DNA from: Hippopus hippopus | Lineage: Eukaryota > Mollusca > Bivalvia > Cardiida > Cardiidae | DNA: 64,000 bases | Assembly: GCA_946811185.2 (NCBI GenBank) | Contig: OX328096.1 | Coordinates: 20,277,881-20,341,880 of the forward strand | Direction of reading: 5' to 3' | Part shown: piece after piece, positions 21,801 to 63,361 of the stretch | How positions within the stretch are numbered: position 1 is the first letter of the stretch | How the letters are laid out: each line of letters begins with the position of its first letter | Position numbers and translations under genes: made by a program | Notes under the pieces: generated by a model | Told to the model about the DNA's origin: nothing | Seen by the model: the letters and a program-made list of their open reading frames with translations, nothing else | The model's database searches: none

Positions 21801-23134
21801 AAAGAATTGTGGGAATTATTTGGAAAAGGGTATAAAGGCGTAATTCATATCTATGTAAACACATATAGACGCTTCGGTGTTCTTTTGAAATGAAATCCAC
21901 AAATCAAAGCGCTGACAGCGCTGGAAGGACAGTTTTCTCAGCAGAAAGGCTTCTTTCCGTCATTGTTTTGTTCACGGTCTTTATGTATTACATTTTTTCG
22001 ATATACTGCAGAGAAGGTGCAATGTTTCTGTTTTAACAGAGGGTCGGCCTTATTTAAAGAACAAACTCAGAAACTGTAACGACCAATTGAAACAAGCACA
22101 GCAAAAATAAGAATTTTTAACTTTTATTTCTATGGCCGGTATAGCTAAAAACAACAAAACTATGGTCTAGTAAAATCATATTGTTCTATAGGATCAGTTT
22201 AAAAAGACAAGAAACATGAAAATATGTTTGATTATTATTTCTTGCTGTCACGGTAAAAACTGACAAAATTCAAAGCTGGTGCTCTGTGCGAATTCCAAAG
22301 CTTGCTCCAAGAAATGTTTCAAATCCTCTCAACACCAATCTGTTTTTAACTTGATAAATCCAGAAAGTTTTGACACAGGCTGGTGTTAAAATGATTAATG
22401 CACAGACTTTTCGGTAAAGGATTAACCACTTTGTTCAAATAATTCCCAATTAAAAAGTGACAAGCAACAAGGAAATAAAGTAGCGAAACCAATCAGCTAT
22501 CTTAGTTGATAAACTCAAAATCAGAATAAAGTGGTCACCCAAAGAATAGATAATAGCTCTTCAAACTGGTCTTATCGAAAGCACCAGACGACGAATAACA
22601 TCAGCAGGGATCCGTCTGTATGTGATTAGTAAATTGTTTTGCAGTAGGCAATAGATCTAGTCTGCTTATGTAAGTTTCACAGGGGACAACGTGTAATTCT
22701 GATACAACTAAGTGCCCTTGAAACGACTACTTGTGACATTCCTGTGGTCAGCATCCCTAAAGCTCTTCTTGGCAGAGATATTGAAAGCTTCATCATAGTG
22801 GAACACATCTTACTTTATTGAACTCTAGAGTATCCTTTCAAGTGGTGCTATGACCACTACATATCGATCGAGGACACAATTTAGATTGTAACTTGCTAAG
22901 CCTTTAGGCAAATAAATTTTTGGGTTGATCAGCTTTTATTTTTCTTTAGCGACTGATAAATTTAACAATCAAAAGTCACTTTTTCGTTAAAAAGAGCCGA
23001 CGAAGTCAACATCCAAGTATTTCAGTGGATGTCCCTAGGTTGTGAAGTACTGGATTGGAAGATATCGCTGTTTTGCTGATTCAATTGATGCGTTCGCATG
23101 AAAATCAAGATCAGATGCTAGTTTTAGACTAACG

Positions 23135-23505
23135 GTTAAAGGCCCAGTAAAGGCCAAAGTATCAAAGCAGGTGTCATAATACAATTAAATTTAAATCATA
23201 CCATTTAAAAGTATGGAAAATATTATGGAGATGACAGTCTGTTCTCGTGTGGTCGGGCCATATGTTAGTCGCTGGCAGAAAAAAGAATTTTAAAAACAGG
23301 CAAAATGTAAACAAACGACACAGCTACCTGGCAGGTTTTAACCTAGTTTTGAAATTCATTTCTCTGCCAGCGAATAACTCTCGGACCGACCCTACAATGA
23401 CAGATTGTCATCCTCACAATAATTTCCATACTTTTAAATGGTATGATATAAATTCAAATGCATTTAAACACCCGCTTTGTTTACAGTGGCCTATTGTTAC
23501 TTTAA
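23135..23505. mobile_element. Element D, complete fold-back copy, TTAA-flanked
   Basis: Starts TTAAAGGCCCAGTAAAGGCC, ends GGCCTATTGTTACTTTAA. Arms of about 130 bp pair: ATCATACCATTTAAAAGTAT, GATGACAGTCTG and GTCGCTGGCAGAAA against their inverses. The centre includes AAACAGGCAAAATG. Confidence 0.78.
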
Positions 23506-24476
23506 CCGCCGAATGTAAAAGCTGAGCCTGGTCCGTGTTTGTGCTTTTGCACGAAACACGGACCAGTAGGTGCCCTCCGTATAGAGAAAGTTACGTCGTG
23601 AAAGAGGTCAGTTTAAAACGCATTCTAGAATTTGCCGGGCAGAGAATAAGAAAAAGTACCCTTAAGTACATGTGTACTTCAAATATTTTTAATACATTTT
23701 AAAATAAGGATTAAATATATGATCACAATAATATTTCGTAACAAAATGAATACATGTATTCGAATTTCTATCATGATGAGAATACCACAAGTAATCCACC
23801 AATAATAGGATGGGGCGTTAAACTAGATTTACGACACAATTAGCGCCTTGTAATGCCATGTGATGACATTGTAGTCATGAGGCTGTGCACTAGAAAAAAA
23901 ACAATCACGTCGAGTTTTTACCTGAAAAGATTTATGATTATTTCAAACTTCTTTAAAACCGCCCCCCCCCCCAAAAAAAAAAAAAAAAATGTTACGGTAA
24001 TAACATTATTATGTGAAAAAGATACTCTCGAAACTTAGCAAGGAGATTACTGCCTCTGTGGACAGAAGATCGCCAAGGGTACAAATTCTTATGTAAGGAT
24101 GCGTACAGAGTATAATAAAGATCAAACCTTTAACTGCACATCTGAAGTGCTGTCTGATCTACAGTCTTTACAATTCAATGTGTTATTGTGTTATCCTCAA
24201 TCAAACAGCTCAGTACTTACAATTTCTTGATCACTTTAACTGGTCGAAAGTGTCCATTCTATTTCGCTGGTGGTGAATGGCTTAGGTTTCATTTCAAGCT
24301 TAAATTGGAAAACGTTATTTAAAGTTTGCTTAATAATCAGTTTAAAATTACATGTATCATAATCACAGGTTAAATGATTTCCGTCATTTACAAGTATATT
24401 CAGAGAAATATTTTTTAACCAAGCACGTGGCTAGTTTGGTTACCTCTCCTGGTACAGCTTGTACATGTACATTCCT
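23506..24476. other. No gene seen
   Basis: AT-rich; C-run then A-run near 23960-23990. A short palindrome GTCCGTGTT...AACACGGAC at about 23530-23566. Confidence 0.5.
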
Positions 24477-24689
24477 TTAACCCTTATCCTGCTAAATAAC
24501 TAAAATGAAACTTTTCAGCCGTTATTAAAATCCTAAATTTTGCTATTTCAAAGGTATTTTTTGAGGAAAAAATATGTCTTTATCGGACAATGTAGATCTA
24601 AGATCAGACTGCACGTTCTGTGCAGTCTGATCTTGATGCACATTGTCCGCAAAAGTTCAGTGAGTCGCGCTTAGCAGCCTAAGGGTTAA
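24477..24689. mobile_element. Element B, complete copy, TTAA-flanked
   Basis: Ends TTAACCCTTATCCTGCTAAA and inverse TTAGCAGCCTAAGGGTTAA. Central palindrome AGATCAGACTGCACG-TTCT-GTGCAGTCTGATCT. Best-preserved member of B in the window. Confidence 0.82.
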
Positions 24690-25700
24690 AAGTAGTACTA
24701 CTGTTCGGCAAAACGTACTTTTTTTTCGAATCCAGGCGTTTGATAGTGTCGTCAGCAACAGTGTTAAAACATGACTTATACAAATCACGACCAACCGTGA
24801 TATAAATTTGCAGTGAAAAATTGCATGCTACAGCCGCTAGACAGTGCTTTCGTTTACATAACTGACAAACGTAATGATACAGAAGCTCAGAAGGCGTCGA
24901 AGCTAATGACTCGGCGATAAATTCAGTAGCGGCATGGTGCAATCTCCATATCTGTATTGGTTAGGGTATCTGAATTAAAGACTTAATTGAAGGCATGAGT
25001 AATTGGGCAAAGCTATATTTCTTTTAATGACATCCTGCGTTATAAGATATGAAAATTTGAAATAATTACATATATTTAACCGAACCACATTTTTTATTTT
25101 TAGTTTGATTTAATCATATGGTTTGTGAGTAAAAAAACACTTTCTTTCAAAAGTAGTAAAGTACTGTATGGAATTGTCTCACCTTTTGAAAATTTACAAA
25201 ACACAGAATAAAATGAATTAAGGAAAATAGTCTAATAACAATAATTGACTGAAAGAATGCAAATGCTATAGGTTTATTGCTCCACTTCTGTTCATGACGT
25301 CAACCAAGATTTTCTTTTTTTTTTTCAGAACTGAGAAAAACATATTATCCACGTTGTCTGCGCATGTCATATTCTTCGAAGATTCGACCTGTCTGCTATG
25401 ACGCATCATCGATCCCATATGCTAGCGAAAAGTAGGGCTTATACCGAAGCTATTACCCAAGCCTGTAGGCGCTGTTTTAATAAATGGCAGGTGCATAGGT
25501 TACATGCTAGCTGATCATAGCAGAATGAATCGCACCAGGAAGCGTTTTATTGAGTAAACGTTTATTTGATTTTGAAATTCAAAGTAACGGTTGTCGTTCT
25601 GAAAAGTAGTCCGGTTCTGTACCCAGAATGCCCAAAGTAGATAGATGTGTATTTGTAGAATGCCATCTAGCGGGAGATAATGATATTATCCATGGCTTAC

Positions 25701-25929
25701 TTAACCCTTTACCAAACAATCCCTGGTTTTTACGACCCAGAGGAAGAAGCCTTCTGAAAACATTGTGGGAAAGGGAGAAAATGCTGGTAACCAGCATTTT
25801 CTCCTTTTCCCAAAATGTTTTCTACTCTTCCAAAGTCAAGTTTCAATTTTTGAGTCATATTTATTTTGTCGTCTGTAAATGCTTTCAATTTGGACAAGTC
25901 CAAAATTTTGCCGTTTGGTAAAGAGTTAA
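25701..25929 (+). repeat. Family A copy, full length
   Basis: Forward; TTAA both ends; hairpin intact with GGTAACC centre. Its right TTAA is shared with an element D copy. Confidence 0.87.
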
Positions 25930-26303
25930 AGGCACGGTAGCAGTCAAGTGTAAATTCGAGGTTCTAAAGCCAGACGGCACATCATAATTCAAATCATTCG
26001 AGGTATGGATATTAATAGTATAGATATTGGTAATGGTCTCATTATGTACTACAGTATAATCTGTCAAAGTTCAAGTGGCCGACAGAAAAATGTATTGTAA
26101 TACTATATAGAACAGATTTTGCCAATTTTTGTTTTATTTTTAAGTACATTTTTCTGCCAGTGACTGTTACTTTGACAGATTGCACTCAATACATTATGAG
26201 ACTCATAATAATTATAATAACGTTAAAATGGTACTAATTAAATTTGTCGACATTTTCATCCCCAAGTTGTTTGCTTTTTGCTGCTAGTGTTCCCTAAAAA
26301 TAT
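25926..26303. repeat. Element D, diverged full copy
   Basis: TTAAAGGCACGGTAGCAG start; TTTTCTGCCAGTGACTG and inverse GGCCGACAGAAAAATG show the fold-back arms. Confidence 0.65.
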
Positions 26304-26317
26304 ATCCTTACAGCTAG

Positions 26318-26650
26318 AGAGGAAAAAACGCTGTTAAAACTTGTAGAATGGCTCCGCTGCGTAAACATACATAAATTACCAATATATATATGGTGTAAGG
26401 GATAGAAAACTCCCAAGGGATTCGTTCTCAATTAAAACAGAAACCACAACAGCGATTGCTTTGAAGGCCTCCGACAACATGACATGCATTTTCTATCCGT
26501 CGTAATTTATGCAACCTTGCAGCCGTCAGGAGCAACATCTTGCGTGAAGATACAAGAATAATGATGGCTTCATAAAATAAGATGGGTTAAAAACTGGCTG
26601 AACACTTGCTGAAAACAAGTGTATATGTATCTTTAAAAACTATATCAGAT
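26318..26650. repeat. Dispersed repeat H, copy 2
   Basis: Same block order as 5555-6135, including AACCTTGCAGCCGTCAGG and AAAACTGGCTGAACACTTG. Confidence 0.6.
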
Positions 26651-26679
26651 GTATAATTAATTTTCTAAAGTACTGTGAC

Positions 26680-26830
26680 GTGCAACGGCCTGGTCTCCCA
26701 TCCAGGCTCTAACCGTTACTTAACTTGCACGGACAGAACTACACCAAACCACATCGCAGGTTTGAAGTGCCTACTAATATATCTAACCTCGCTCCATGAC
26801 AGTACACCAGTATCACAGCATCAGCACAAT
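26680..26830. repeat. Dispersed repeat G with 5S box C-like patch, copy 1
   Basis: CGGCCTGGTCTCCCATCCAG inverted is TGGATGGGAGACC, like 5S rRNA box C. The remainder (ACACCAAACC, GCAGGTTTGAAGTGC, CTCCATGACAGTA) is shared with 30938-31100. Confidence 0.55.
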
Positions 26831-28280
26831 GGAATGGCCAAAAATGAGCAAGGTTTTTTTTTTTTTTTTTTTGAGAGAGAAGAAAATTTTCAAATTTTGT
26901 CTAAATAAATCGTCCCCATTCAATTTTGGGATGATTTCGATCTCCAAGGGATTGCTCCATCAGCCTTTGGGAATGTTATCGGGTTACAAGTCAGAAAGCT
27001 TTAAACTACTAATAAAACAAGGAAAGCATTATCACCTATCATATTCATTTATAAGATGTGAAAAAGCGCTGTGGGATATCAATTGATGGTGGAAAACTTT
27101 GTATATTTGTATTATTATAATAACTGGGGCTGCAAACGAGCCCGCAGAATACACATGTCCACATTTTCGACCAACGGCATATTGCATTTTACTCATTCGA
27201 GACAAACACAAAGCAAGCAGTATGTCAAATGCTGACGTGTACACCGAAAAAAGGACAGAAAACCACGTATCGTAGTTTCCGTCGCTCTATGACATCTATT
27301 GTCGGTTGTTTCATACTTTGGATAAGTTGAAGAGTAATCAAGAAAGGTAACCGCGAGCCTACAACAAATAAACGCAGTTTTAATCCCAAAATCAAATTTA
27401 AAGGTTTTGTCATTCCAATACAGAGTTAGAATTCAAATGAAATGAATAAGTTTGACAAATTTATGCAAAAATAAAATGCATTTTTTCTTTATTTTTATGC
27501 AAATAACATGAAAGTCCTTTTCTCGTGTACCTAATTATTATCCATGACGTCACTAACTTTTAACTTCCTGTGAGATACCCTAATTTGACAGCAATATGTC
27601 ATGGTATTAGTTTACGTTTTTCTGTGTAAACTTATGTGTAATGATCGTTTTGGCTAACACAGCACCCATGAAGTAAAGCCATTTATTCAAGGTAAATGAT
27701 AACTTATTTTGTGAAGGTGTCTGACACCTCTATTTTAGAGATAATATGGACAAAATTAACCAAACATATTTTATGTAGGCTTACGTACTGTATCCCCATA
27801 GAATTTAGGGATTCAATATGCATGTATATAGAGTCCCACGGCATTTGTACAATTTATTCACATTTTGTATCAAAAAGGCAGTTATTTGAACTCAAGTGTC
27901 TTCCAGTTTATTCCTATCAGTAAAATGCAGTTTAGAAGCATTTTTACAGGTTTTACACCCCATGATTCATTTCCACCTGTTAACTATGTATCCATTTATA
28001 TGCTATTTTTAGACATATCCAAACTGTCATGTGTTGTATCAAGATTAAATATCAGACAGTAAGGAAAAAAACAATTTGTTAAAATGTATGGACAAATTGA
28101 TTGGAAAGGAAAGCATGAGGAAGGAGCAAGATTTTGCTCCGTTTAGGAAGGATCAATTGCTCCTTTTCTGACATTGTTTGCTCAAAACTGTCAACTAATG
28201 GATCCATCACAGAACTTCATGAATATTGATCCTGAGTGTGTCAGTCTGAAATAATCCTTCTGATCACCATGGGATTGAAA
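26831..28280. other. No gene seen
   Basis: T-run at about 26851-26872; remainder unclassified. Confidence 0.45.
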
Positions 28281-28474
28281 GTTTTAACAACGTTGACAAG
28301 GAACGTTTATGAAAACATTGTGGGAAAAGGAGAAAATGCTTGTAATCGGCATTTTCTTCTTTCGCTACAATATTTTCTACACTTTTACTAAAAGTCTCAT
28401 CGTGTGAGCTACATTCACGTGCAAATGCTTTCAATTTGGACAAGTGTGAAATTTTATTACATGGGAAAGGGTAA
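28281..28474 (+). repeat. Family A copy, worn
   Basis: Forward; hairpin GCTTGTAATCGGC; ends GGGAAAGGGTAA, which the next copy shares. Confidence 0.7.
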
Positions 28475-28701
28475 ACCCTTTACCAAACAATCCCTGGTTT
28501 CTACGACCCTGAGATAGAAGCCTTTTGAAAACATTATTGGGAAAAGGAGAAAATGCTGGTAACCAGCAGTTTCTCCTTTTCCTACAATGTTTTCTACCCT
28601 GCTGGAAACAAATTTCAATTTTTGAGTTACGTTTATATTGTCATCTGCAAGTGCTTTCAATTTGGACCAGTCTAAAATTTTGTCATTTGGTAAAGAGTTA
28701 A
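28471..28701 (+). repeat. Family A copy, full length, tandem to previous
   Basis: Forward; left GTAA, right TTAA; hairpin near perfect (CCAGCAGTTTCTCC). Confidence 0.83.
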
Positions 28702-30044
28702 AGAATATGTTAGTTCTAATATAAACATTTTGGAAAGCTTAGAAATGGGTACATAGTTGACTCTTTACCAAACAATGTCATTTCACTGGTCACTGTAAGT
28801 TTAAACATCTCTATTTTACATCAGCTGAGAATCAAGTTCTTGCAACTTATACTAATCTACTAATCTCTCTCGATTTTGATTCCTGGAGACTACACCAGTA
28901 CTAGCACAGAAAGTGTGTGGGTAATTGAATAGTCCCAAAGTTGATACCCGTCCTGGGTATCAATCTCATTAACATATGAATAGAAGGCTGATGCTTTACC
29001 TCACAACTTCCACACCACACTTGGATCATTGGGCAGTTCTTATAATGATATTTGGAGAAAAAAAATTTGCTGTTAGGCCAAAACAAAATATGTTAGGTTC
29101 CTGTTACATACGTTCTGAGAATAAGGGTCGGTAGGTTGGAAAATTGTTATTTTTTTTTCAATTTTTTTTTTTCCAAACTGCCCCAGGGCAATTAATAGAG
29201 GTAAAACAGCACAGAATTTTCAGAATTTTTTGAGGACAACAAAAACATTATGGTGTGATAAAATATTAAACGATCAACAGGTAAAAAGACTTTTAGATAT
29301 GGTCTATACCCAAGCGTCTGAAAGTATCACTGTTATAAGCATAAGATAGGCAGGGGTGCCCTCTATTCTTGCCCTCTAGACCTCTATTCTTGCAGATTCA
29401 TAGTTTTGCTAGGGTTGTGCATGGCTCAGTGGTTTAGATGTAGGAAGGTGAAGGATTTTAGACCTTGAGACCCACTGTTTGATTCTCACTTTTGCACTTT
29501 GGTTGAAGTTGGAAGCAATCACAGATGAGTTAAGCACAGTGTTCCCACTCACACAAATTATTGTGTAAATCATGTTACAGAATTAGAATTCACATAACAA
29601 TTTTGGTTACACGCGAGACCTCACATAAGAAAAAACTTGGGGGGAAAAAAGCCATTATCCACTTATCTTGTGTAAAATGACAGATTTTGAAGTTACTTGT
29701 TACCCTTATTGACATTTTTTGGAAATATCTATCCATAAATTTACAGAAATGAAAAATTGATCAGTGCAAAAAATACGGAAACCCATGACAGAACAAAATG
29801 TTCGTTTTGACATTGTCCAGTCAGAGTCACTTCAGACCGTCTTTTCAGCTTTTTAATGACTTTAAGCAGTAAATTTCCACAAATATCTTAATATAACAGA
29901 CGTTTTTGCTGCGAATCATCAATATGGATTGCTTTACCTCTAGCTGAGAACCATTATTGTCATACCCTCTAATATGAAATCTTACGCCCAGGTTTACAGC
30001 TCAGGGGGTAAGTGTACCCTTGAAATAAAAAGCCAGTGGGAACA
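28702..30044. other. No gene seen; SINE inside
   Basis: An A-end fragment at 28755-28790 and a tRNA-like SINE at 29410-29570; otherwise unclassified. Confidence 0.5.
29410..29570 (+). mobile_element. tRNA-derived SINE head
   Basis: A box ATGGCTCAGTGGTTTAGA and B box GTTTGATTCTCAC about 60 bp apart. Confidence 0.6.
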
Positions 30045-30213
30045 CTGTAAGCATGACTTAGATAAAAGGATTTGTCTCTGAAATGGTAAAAAAAAAATTG
30101 TTTAGAAAAGGGGGAATCGCTGATTACCAGTATTTTCTCCTTTTCCCACATGTTTTCGAATGCTTTTTTCTTCTGGGTTGTAAAAACATGGGATTGCATG
30201 GTAAAGAATGAAT
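30045..30213 (-). repeat. Family A copy, worn
   Basis: Reverse; hairpin GCTGATTACCAGT, right end GCATGGTAAAGAATGAA. Confidence 0.65.
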
Positions 30214-30235
30214 AAACAGACAGTTGTTTCATCTA

Positions 30236-30439
30236 ATAACCCTTAGGCTGCTAAGCGTAACTCACCGACCTTTTGTGGATAGCATAGGTCAAGATCAGAC
30301 TGCACAATCTGATCTTAGATCTACACTGTCCAATAAGGAGATATCTTTCCTCCAAAACTGCCTTTGCAATAGGAAAATTTAGGTTTTCACGATTGGCTTG
30401 AAAGTTTTGTTTCTTTTATTTAGCAGGATTACTTATTAA
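30236..30439. mobile_element. Element B copy
   Basis: Starts ATAACCCTTAGGCTGCTAAG, ends TAGCAGGATTACTTATTAA; core AAGATCAGACTGCACAATCTGATCTT lost half its palindrome. Right TTAA shared with the next A copy. Confidence 0.75.
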
Positions 30440-30664
30440 CCTTTTACCAGATGACAAAATTTTAGACATATCCAAATTGAAAGCCTCTGCAGACGACAAA
30501 TTGAACAATGCTCAAAAGATCTATTTTGTTTTAGAAAAGGTAGAAAACATTGTGGGAAAAGGAGAAAATGCTGTTTATCAACATTTTCTCCTTTTCTCAC
30601 AATGTTTTCAAAAGGCTTTTTCCTCAGGGTCGTTAAAAGTTGGGACTGTGTGGTAAAGAGTTAA
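30436..30664 (-). repeat. Family A copy, full length
   Basis: Reverse; TTAA both ends; hairpin with a few changes (GCTGTTTATCAAC). Confidence 0.83.
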
Positions 30665-30873
30665 GCCTTTATCAAACAATCCCAGCTTCTGACCATCCAG
30701 GGGAAGAAGACTTTTTAAAAAAAAATATTGTGGCAACTGGCATTTTCTCTTTTTCGCACAATGTTTTCTACCCTTTCAAAGACCAGTCCCATTGTTTGAG
30801 CCAAACTTTATTTGTGTGTTGCAAATGCTTGGTATTTGGACTAGTCCAAAGTTTTGCGTTCGGTAAAGAGTCA
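30661..30873 (+). repeat. Family A copy, abutting previous
   Basis: Forward; left TTAA at 30661-30664 is the same one that closes the previous copy. Left hairpin arm mostly deleted. Confidence 0.75.
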
Positions 30874-30937
30874 GTCATATTTTTTTTGAAGAAATGGAAA
30901 ATTTTGTTTTTCAATGGTATTGAAAACATTTTAGTGT

Positions 30938-31100
30938 AGCGTGCAATGGCCTGGTTACCCATCCAGGTACCAGCTATAAGCAGGTTGCTTAATTTGCACG
31001 GAGAGAATTACACCAAACCGCATTGCTGTAAAAGCTAGCTCAACAGCAAGGCAGGTTTGAAGTGCTTAAATGTCTAACCACTCTCCATGACTGTAGGGAA
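30938..31100. repeat. Dispersed repeat G, copy 2
   Basis: Same blocks as 26680-26830: TGGCCTGGTTACCCATCCAG, ACACCAAACCGCA, GCAGGTTTGAAGTGC. Lies just upstream of TMEM184 exon 1. Confidence 0.55.
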
Positions 31101-31222
31101 TGGGAAAGTTGCTTTTGAACCACAAATACTTCTTTTCTCACATATTTTTCCCTAAAACTTAATATCAGAGACCCATGAAGTTGCAACTGTGCAATGATGT
31201 ATTAGTCACTATGTACTTGCAG

Positions 31223-60481
<29,259 letters not shown>

Positions 60482-60698
60482 ATGTTCAGAGTAATGTCCC
60501 TTAGACAAATGACTATTTAAACAAGACAAGAATGGCAGAAATGATAAAGAAAAGCTTTGTATGATTACTGATCATGACAAAATTTCAGGGTCTGCAATCA
60601 AATATGATGATTGTCACTTTTTTTTTTTTTTTTTTTTGATTACTCCATTTCCAAAGTTTGGTTCATGGATTTTAGGAATATGACATAATTCTTCAACT

Positions 60699-61010
60699 CT
60701 TAATCAGTTGGCAGAAATGTTTTCCGAAGTTTTCTTCTCCAGAATTTTAAAAACACATGCCTGTCTGGTAAAGACCTGCATATTCATACAATCAAAGACA
60801 AATACTTAAAAAGAAATCTTTAAAAAACTTTAAATATGCCAAAATACATGAATTTGTGTGAAATGTGATCCCATCTGCATATACATACAGTTATTTTATC
60901 CTTTTACCACACAATCCCCTATCCTTAAGACTTTGAGGAATAGGACTTTTTTTTTTACAACATTTTGGCATTTTTCTCCTTCACTCATTCTGTTCTCTTT
61001 TATGTTAGTG
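60699..61010. repeat. Family A remnants
   Basis: Reverse right end at 60699-60776; forward left end at 60898-61010 (CCTTTTACCACACAATCCCC). Confidence 0.5.
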
Positions 61011-61242
61011 ACCAATTCCCATCATATGCACTGTTGTTGAATTCATGTCAGATTTTTGTCATGACAAAGCTAGATCCTTTATCGATGTTTTAGTTTTACC
61101 AAGTAAACTGTAGAAGTTGTCTTTGTTAACTTTTGTTTTGAATGTCTTTTTCACAGTATAAAGTTTCAGACCAAAGGGATATGGATGACTTGATTGTTAG
61201 TAAACGGGAACTTACATTGTGTAGATATATGGAAGCAAGCTG

Positions 61243-61474
61243 AACCTTTACCACACAGTTCTAAGTTTTAGCAACCCTGAGTAACATGGCTTTTGGAAAG
61301 GTTGTTGGAAAGGGGAATATACTGGTAGCCAGCGTCTTTTCCTTTTCCCGTACATGTTTTGTATCCTTTCATCAACAATTCTTAACACTTGAGTTACATT
61401 TAATTTGTTGTCTGCTTATTCTTTTAAATCTGGCAAGTCTAAGATGTACCGTAGTTGTCTCGTAAAGAGCTAAC
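61243..61474 (+). repeat. Family A copy, worn
   Basis: Forward; hairpin ACTGGTAGCCAGC. Confidence 0.68.
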
Positions 61475-61698
61475 TCTTTACCAGATGACAAAATTTCAGA
61501 CTAGTCCAAATTCAAAACATTTGCAGATGACAAACCAAGTGTGACTCAAAAAATGACACTTCTTTTGGGAAGGGTAGAAAACATTTTGGGAAAATGAGAA
61601 AATGCTGGTCACCAGCATTTTCTCATTTTCCCACAATGTTTTCTAAAGGCTTTTTCTTCAAGGTCATTAAAACTCTGAATTGTGTGGTAAAGGGGTAA
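61470..61698 (-). repeat. Family A copy, full length
   Basis: Reverse; left CTAA shared with previous, right GTAA; hairpin centre GGTCACC, arms otherwise perfect. Confidence 0.82.
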
Positions 61699-62714
61699 AG
61701 AAGCAGGAACAAATTGACAAAATTTTATGGGAAAAGTAGTCAGAAATCAAAACAGAAAAGTAAATATATGTAAATAGGAAAAAAAAAAACAATATGTATA
61801 TAACTTTGTGGCATATGTGTAAACAAAATATTCTGTGTGGCATATGTGTATAAGTATTCTTAATGTTTTAAAGTGATCTCTGTAGTTTTATGAATTTACT
61901 ATCTGTGTTTCATATCTAGCTATTTCTTTTCTTCTTTTTCTGTCTTTTTTTTTCATTGCCTGTATTAAACTCAAGTGCTAGTATTACTTTTTGGTAGGGA
62001 TACTTTATAGAGGGATATTGAGTTGGAAGGAAAAGGTTGTGCCAAATTGATGAATCATAAGATTATGTAGATATAGCAATGGCAGGTTGAAAAACTGATT
62101 TGTTGTTTGTGGAAAAAAATTCTTCAACTTTTTTGATCTTGGGGATTTCGATAGTTTAAATTTTTAATCTGGAAAAAAAAAAAAATTGTTTCATTTCTAA
62201 ACAAGTCTCTTGAGGAATTAAGTTAAACATTTTGAAAAATTAACACCTAAAGTAACATAATTGAAAACATTTTGTACTCATCAATATTGAACCAAAATAT
62301 CAATGATATTTAGGGGTATAATGATTTTTTTTGAACTTGCGACTGTGGTAGATTCTTAAATACTCTCTTCTGTGTAGCTTTATTTTAGCATATTTTGTAC
62401 CAAATTTCACTGTCTGGATTTGATTCCTTTCCCTGTACTCTGTATAAGATTTATGTGCTTCTGTAAGGGAAGTTATTTGATGTTTCTGTGGTATATGTGT
62501 AGTTAGCCCTTTTACATAAAGACAATTTTTTGACCTACCTCCAACTTACACGGTTTATTCAAAGGACAAAGATGTGAAAGAAATGAGAACATCATTTTAA
62601 GAATGAATGCATTTTACTTGTAGAATTAGCTAATTACTGTACATGGAAGTTTTGAACCCACCAAAACTAATACAAATCGTACAAAGGACATACATTGGGA
62701 GAAGGAAAATGTAA
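61699..62714. other. No gene seen
   Basis: AT-rich sequence within the probable TMEM184 3' UTR or flank; TGTGGCATATGTGTA occurs twice near 61806-61855. Confidence 0.45.
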
Positions 62715-62947
62715 TTAACTTTTTACCACACAATGCTGAGGTTTAATAACTTTGAGAAAGAAGCATTTCGAAAATACTGTTGGAAAAAGGAGAAAATGCT
62801 GGTAACCAGCATTTTCTCCTTTTCCTACAATGTTTTCTACCCTGTCAAAGACTGATTCCATCATTCGAGCCACATTTAAATTGTCGTCTGCAAATACTTT
62901 CAATTTTCAAGACAAGTCTACATTTGTGTCGTTTGATAAAGAGTTAA
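62715..62947 (+). repeat. Family A copy, full length
   Basis: Forward; TTAA both ends; hairpin near perfect. Confidence 0.86.
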
Positions 62948-63361
62948 GAGTGCCATCTTTACCATCTCTGGAATGTCTCATGTTTGTGTATGTAGATAAA
63001 TTTATCTTTATTTCTGTTTTGCTTTTAATGCTCATGAAGTTTTATTGCATAGCACATGTTTAGTCTATCTGCCCACTACTCATAAATGATAAATTGTGTG
63101 AAAGAGAAAACAGTGTGTACATAAAGATTGCTTTTTGTTATTATGTTCTCTGATTGAGAAAGCATGGCAATGTATAAATATGGAGAGCCTTCTTGTTGCC
63201 ACATCATTTTATTGAGAGAATAAAATACTGTGTAAATATGGAAGACAGTGTTATTATGTTTCAGAGAGTATACATGTAACAGAAAATATAGACTGCTTGT
63301 TTATCATATAGATAACAAAGCATGGTGTATGCATACAGGGTCTTGTTATCAGGTAAGCTCA

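Larger units (their letters stand above)
20819..23134. other. TMEM184 upstream intron or intergenic: no gene seen
   Basis: Contains a hairpin (about 21518-21616), a truncated A copy (21679-21800) and otherwise unclassified AT-rich DNA. Confidence 0.5.
60482..63230 (+). other. Probable TMEM184 3' UTR and downstream flank
   Basis: No coding signal. AT-rich, with homopolymers (T-run near 60620) and family A copies. The first clear AATAAA after the stop is at 63219-63224, so a UTR of about 2.7 kb is possible; an earlier non-canonical site cannot be excluded. Confidence 0.4.

Noticed and set aside
24679..24942. 87-aa minus-strand frame (MHHAATEFIAESLAS...)
   Set aside because: No recognisable domain, overlaps the end of element B, no splice or promoter support.
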